DNA of 64,000 bases, from assembly GCA_019973155.2 (NCBI GenBank), contig BPQB01000019.1:372001-436000 (forward strand), written 5' to 3'. The notes under the pieces are model-generated. The model was not told the origin of the DNA. It searched no databases and saw only the letters and a program-made list of their open reading frames with translations. Both the position numbers and the translations under genes were made by a program. Positions within the stretch are counted from its first letter, which is position 1; every line of letters starts with the position of its first letter. Of the stretch, positions 59,803 through 64,000 are shown in pieces. This DNA comes from Phanerochaete sordida (taxonomy: Eukaryota > Basidiomycota > Agaricomycetes > Polyporales > Phanerochaetaceae).

Positions 59803-62256
59803 ATGCCTGGCGCTCGAACGGAATCACCCACGGAGGAGATTCCCCTCCCGAGGGTCGAGACTAAGCACCTCGACTTTGCCCTGGGCTCGCAGGACGTGCA
59901 CGAGCTCCCCGACGTCGACCGCGAACGCCTCATCGAAGCCACGCAGACCTCTCACCATGACTCCGACACCGATTCGGACGCGACGGAGGACTCGGATGAT
60001 GACTTTGACTGGGAAGCGGACGACGACGCGCGGAGTACAAAGGGCGACCCCATCGCGAACACTACCAACGTGCGACGCGGTCGTGCTGTATGGCGCGCGT
60101 TCATGAAGCTCTCGCGGCCTGTCCGCACACTCATCATCGCGGTTCTCGGCACCAGCATCCTCATTACCCCGCTGCTCGTTTACCAGCTGCGTTTCAACAA
60201 CACCCCGGGCCGGACACAGGCCCATGTCTGGTCTCTCTGGATGGCCATCACCTGGGCCGCCAGCTGCGGCACGTACCTCATCGTCGACCTCACGCCCGTG
60301 CTTGCACTCGCCGTATTCCGTCTGTTCAGTCATCGGGTCGAGCGAATGCAGATAACCGTCGAGGTACGTCCGGGCTCGTCCGCAGCACTCCGAGGTGGCG
60401 CTGACCTCCTCCGCTCCAGCTCACTTCGGCCGTCCTGGGCTGGCTCAAGTTCGCCATGGATGTGACGTGGTCGTGGATCGCGCTCTCCGTCATCCGCGCC
60501 GTGTACAAGCCGACATCGTCCTACTGGACAGTCATCAACCGCGTCATGCAGGCACTCTTCGCCGCCGCGCTGCTCCTCCTCGCCGAGAAGATATTCCTCC
60601 GCTATGTCGCGATCAACTTCCACCGCCGCGCCCTCGCCGACCGTATCTCCGAGAACCAGACCGGGCTCCGCGCGCTCGACCGCCTGTCGAACGCGACGCC
60701 CAACCCGTCTGCGCGCCGGAACCCGTACGGCCAGTGGCGCCGCGGACACCGCACGGGCTCGCCGTCCGCGCACTTCTCGCTCGGCGGCGGCGGCACCCCC
60801 TCGCAGAGTGTGCCCGGCTCGAGCTCGAGCTCGCCCATCGGCGAGAAGCCCGACGACCGCAAGCATCAGCACCACAAGCACGACCGCGAGCGCGAGCGCG
60901 AGGACCGCCAGAAGCGCAAGCGCCGCCCCATGGCGGCCGTCATCGTCGACAACCTCGTCAAGAACCAGAACACCGAGGGCCAGGCGCTCTACTCGGCGAG
61001 CAAGCTCGCGCGGAAGCTCTTTGCGCAGCTCAGTAACGTCTACCCACCGCGGCAGTACCTCATTGTCGAGGACTTTTACCCGTACTTCAAGAACGAGACC
61101 GATGCAGTGCGTGTGGTCTCTCTAGTCCTGTGCGCGCGTGCTGACCTCTCTGCAGCGTGACGCGTTTGCGGTGTTCGACAAGGATGGCAATGGCGACATC
61201 AGCAAGCGTGAGATGCGCGAGGCCGTGCGGCGCATCTACCGCGAGCGCAAAGCGCTGACGGCCAGCCTCAAGGACGTCGGAAGCGCGGTCGCAAAGCTCG
61301 ACGCGGTCCTCATCGCCTGCGTGCTGCTTGTCGAGATCTTCATCTGCTTGCTCATCTTCAACAAGAGCAACACCATTGCTTCGCTCGTGCCGCTGGCGAC
61401 AATCATCCTTGGCTTTTCGTTCGTCTTCGGTCACTCTGCGCAGACATTATTCGAATCGGTGCGTCCCCATAGCACAGAAATAGAAGGTCTTGTGCTCACA
61501 CAGCATCCAGCTAATCTTTATCTTCTCTACTCATGTGTTCGATGTCGGGGATCTGGTGCTCATTGACGACCAGGTGAGTTGCTGGGCTGCACCGAAGTCG
61601 TGGCTTTTGCTGACTGCTGTCCGTAGCCCCTTTTCGTCCGAGAGTTCGGCCTGTTCTCGACTACATTCAGGCGCGTCGACGGCCAAGAGATCATTGCGCC
61701 AAATTCACTTTTGGCTGGATCGAAGCTGGTACACAACCTGCGGCGTAGTAGCTCCATGTGGGAGTACACCGACCTCATGGTCGCATACGATACCCCACTC
61801 GAGATTCTCGAGCAGCTGCGGAAAAAACTCGACGAATACATAAACGACGACAAAAACCGACGCGAGTGGTCGAACATCAACGTCAACATCGAAAAGATGG
61901 AGTTCCAAAACGCGATCCACCTCAAAATCGGCATGGAGCACCGCCCGAACTGGCAGGACTGGGGCGGGCGCTGGGCACGGCGCACGGCGTTCATGCGCTT
62001 CCTCAAGGTCACGCTCGAGGAGCTCGACCTCCGGTACACGAAGCCCGTGCAGCCCGTCATCATGCCCGGCGTGCCACCTGGCTGGGGCGGGCCGCGCTCG
62101 CCGTACCTCAACTCGCCGCGCATGCCGACGCCGAGCCCGCGCTTCAGCGGGAGCCGCGACACGCTCAGCGTGCCGCAGCAGGACACGGCGAGCCGCGACA
62201 CGCTCTCGTTCCGGAGCGCGGACCTCGCGCGCGCGGCGTCGACGCGCCTGCGGTGA
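59803..62256 (+). CDS. MscS-type mechanosensitive channel with EF-hand
   Basis: The protein is a fungal MscS-like channel of the Msy1/Msy2 type (ER-associated in fission yeast, opening on hypo-osmotic stress and affecting calcium). The N-terminus is acidic and disordered, followed by membrane spans (TLIIAVLGTSILITPLLVYQ, WAASCGTYLIVDLTPVLALA, VMQALFAAALLLLAEKIFL). A long basic linker follows (RKHQHHKHDREREREDRQKR). An EF-hand with a complete 12-residue loop (DKDGNGDISKRE) precedes the MscS pore region (LDAVLIACVLLVEIFICLLI, TIILGFSFVFGHSAQTLFES), then the beta domain (HVFDVGDLVLIDDQ, FGLFSTTFRRVDGQEIIAPN). The C-terminal tail is Ser/Pro/Arg-rich. At least five introns are present. The start at 59803 is preferred; stop 62254-62256. 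Confidence 0.92.
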
Positions 62257-62884
62257 GGCCTGCGCCCATGCGTGCGATCACCCCTTGGTGCACCTTTGGA
62301 CTCCTCCATGGACTCGCGAGAAGCTGGCTGGCCGGCGGTGTGGCTAGATGCTGGTGTGCTGCATATACATATATCCCCCGTGTACATTTAGAAACGCATT
62401 TGCTCGCATGTACTTAATTGCTTTGCATAGCTCCGTGTCGCTCTTTTGCAATCGACTCGTTGAATTGACTGCCCTGTCGTGAAGCGTGGCTTAGAAGTAG
62501 AACTGGGCGCGTTGGGCCTCGTAGCGCGCGTGCTCCTTGCTCTCAACCGCGACGTTCAAACTGCTCTGGTCTTCGTGCGTATAGAGTCTCAGACATCTAC
62601 GCTAGCTCTCGCTTTTCCCGTAGGCCTGAACTGTACCCCGCGGACGGCAGCCAGTGCTGACTCTGCACTCGCCCAGATTTGGCACGGAAGGCTCCGAGCT
62701 TCCTAGCCTCTGCCCCTCTTCGCTCCCATGGCTCCAGACTCTACAGGGCAGCGCGCCCTTTCTCTCTCTCGAACCACAACTACGCCATCGTGAGCGCAGG
62801 TCGCCCAGCGCCGTCGCCCGCCACGACGACCCCTCCAAGTCGCAGACTTGGACCGCCTGCCCTGCGCCCACTGCGAACCCAACC
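62257..62884. other. Intergenic 628 bp
   Basis: The region lies between the MscS channel and the last gene. It is AT-rich in the first 200 bp and CT-rich before 62885, consistent with a 3' region and a promoter. No gene was seen. Confidence 0.35.
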
Positions 62885-64000
62885 ATGGCGCTCTTATCCG
62901 CCGAAGACGCATCCCGCCTCGACTCTCTCTCGTCCTTCCTCGTATCGCCCGCCGCGGCGTCCCCGCTGCTGCTCCCGGCGCGCGACGCCCTGCTGCGCTA
63001 CAGTCGCTGGCTCGAACGCTGCGCGTTCTGGCGCGAGGAGCCGTTGTCGCCCATCGAGGAGCTCGGCGCGTGGTTCGTCGGCGAGGCAGACATACCCACG
63101 CTCGCCGAGCACCTCGGACAGCACGCGTGGTTCTATGCCGGGGCCGTTCTGTGCCTGGTCTACCTGGGTGTGCTCGTTTTTGCTGGCGCGGGACGCCATA
63201 AGGACGGGGTGCAAGGTGGGCGCGGTGGTGTTCAGGCTGGCGAAGAGGTGAGTCGCACCTGCGCCGTCGGTCATTGCAGGAGGCTAATACCTTGGGATAG
63301 GTCGATGATCCCACGGACGCCGGCGATGCTCCCATCCTGATACGCATCGCCGCAGAGGGCGATCCAAAGCTCGGAGTCACCTTCATGCACTTCAAACTGG
63401 ACATTTTGAAGGCGATGGAAAAGCAGCTGTACACAGTTGACACACATCCAGCACCCCGCTGCATTCTCTCTGGAGTCTTCCTCCCGGATGGTCTGGAGGC
63501 TAGCTTCTTGGACTCTACTTCTGGCTCTGGCAACACTTGGTTCTTTGCTATCGATATGTCGACGATCTTCGATATCTGCCCGCACGATGCCTACCTCAGC
63601 TTGACATTTCGGGAAATCCCAGGGGTATGCCCCGCCCAGGACGACGACGTTGAGTGGTTCCATCGCTACACTGCGCAAGATAGCTCACTACGTCCGCGTA
63701 TATACAGGACGATGATGCCAAGGGTGACGACGACGGCTGGACAACTGTCTCCTATCGACTTCGCATTCGTCGCAGGCAGCCTTCTGCGAATGTGCCAGCT
63801 ACCCGCATCAAGCAGCGCACTCGATGCAGTACTCCGCCTAGCCCTCGGGCGCGCACCCGTTCTAGCCCTGGTATCCACCTGGATTCTGCGAGGAGCATCC
63901 CAGGCGGAAGAGGATCTGTGGCACTGGGCAGTCAACGGAGCTTCTCCACTCATGCGTCATGGGCCAGCTATCCCGTTGTCTCGCCGGCCGAAATGCAGGC
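62885..64000 (+). CDS. Unknown single-span membrane protein, 3' end outside window
   Basis: The start codon at 62885 gives MALLSAEDASRLDSLSSFLV. One membrane span lies near residues 80-101 (AWFYAGAVLCLVYLGVLVFA). Exon 1 joins at GEE to VDDPTDAGDAPILIRIAAEG through an intron at about 63247-63300. The next exon contains a globular-looking segment (GVTFMHFKLDILKAMEKQLY, CILSGVFLPDGLEASFLDST, TWFFAIDMSTIFDICP, YLSLTFREIPG). An intron from about 63626 to 63708 leads to DDDAKGDDDGWTTVSYRLRI and a Ser/Arg/Pro-rich region that stays open to the window edge. I do not recognise a family. The gene is incomplete here. Confidence 0.65.

Overview
The window is nuclear DNA from a basidiomycete fungus, most likely an Agaricomycete (a Polyporales-type genome would fit). 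Genes are dense on both strands. Coding sequence is GC-rich, with strong G/C preference at third codon positions that opens long antisense shadow frames. Almost every gene is cut by several introns of about 48-60 nt. Several genes have basidiomycete-style architectures, such as a Ste50/Ubc2 adaptor with two C-terminal SH3 domains. For many genes I joined exons by hand; where I give a protein length, the spliced length is divisible by three and the frame stays open.

Layout. 0.4-9.5 kb: NmrA-like protein, secreted or vacuolar M20 carboxypeptidase, Zap1-type zinc-finger regulator, F-box-like protein and a cytidylyltransferase-like protein with altered active-site motifs. 9.8-19 kb: OHCU decarboxylase, a J-domain coiled-coil protein, a fusion of a 5-hmdU-DNA-kinase-type helical domain to a chromodomain, the Ste50/Ubc2 adaptor and ZPR1. 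19-30 kb: a very acidic 1237-aa membrane-anchored protein, a small Hsk3-like DASH subunit, an intron-containing tRNA-Pro inside a cluster of repeats, nucleoporin Nup53, a DUF829/PaxU-like hydrolase and sphinganine C4-hydroxylase. 30-36 kb: Mak16, an MCUR1/Fmp32-like mitochondrial protein, guanylate kinase and a YANK/STK32-type kinase. 36-40 kb: a gene-poor stretch with tandem duplications and a MITE-like element. 40-64 kb: GTP cyclohydrolase I, an ABCC transporter, ubiquitin C-terminal hydrolase, an MFS monocarboxylate-type transporter, an unknown small protein, mitochondrial enoyl reductase Etr1, Rpf1, a p24 cargo protein, an acyl-CoA synthetase-like enzyme, an EF-hand MscS channel and an unknown membrane protein cut by the window end.

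Most of the window is housekeeping, without a biosynthetic cluster. Many neighbours are divergent pairs with short shared promoters (Rpf1/p24, Mak16/MCUR1-like, guanylate kinase/kinase, J-protein/chromodomain fusion) or convergent pairs with close 3' ends. The most interesting locus is at 12.2-13.7 kb: a domain known from phage enzymes that act on modified thymine is joined to a histone-reading chromodomain, which suggests a chromatin-linked system for handling modified DNA bases. Second-tier items are the cytidylyltransferase-like protein, the Cys-rich N-terminus of the Zap1 homologue, the repeat cluster around tRNA-Pro, a 14-nt micro-exon in ETR1 and two probable GC-AG introns.
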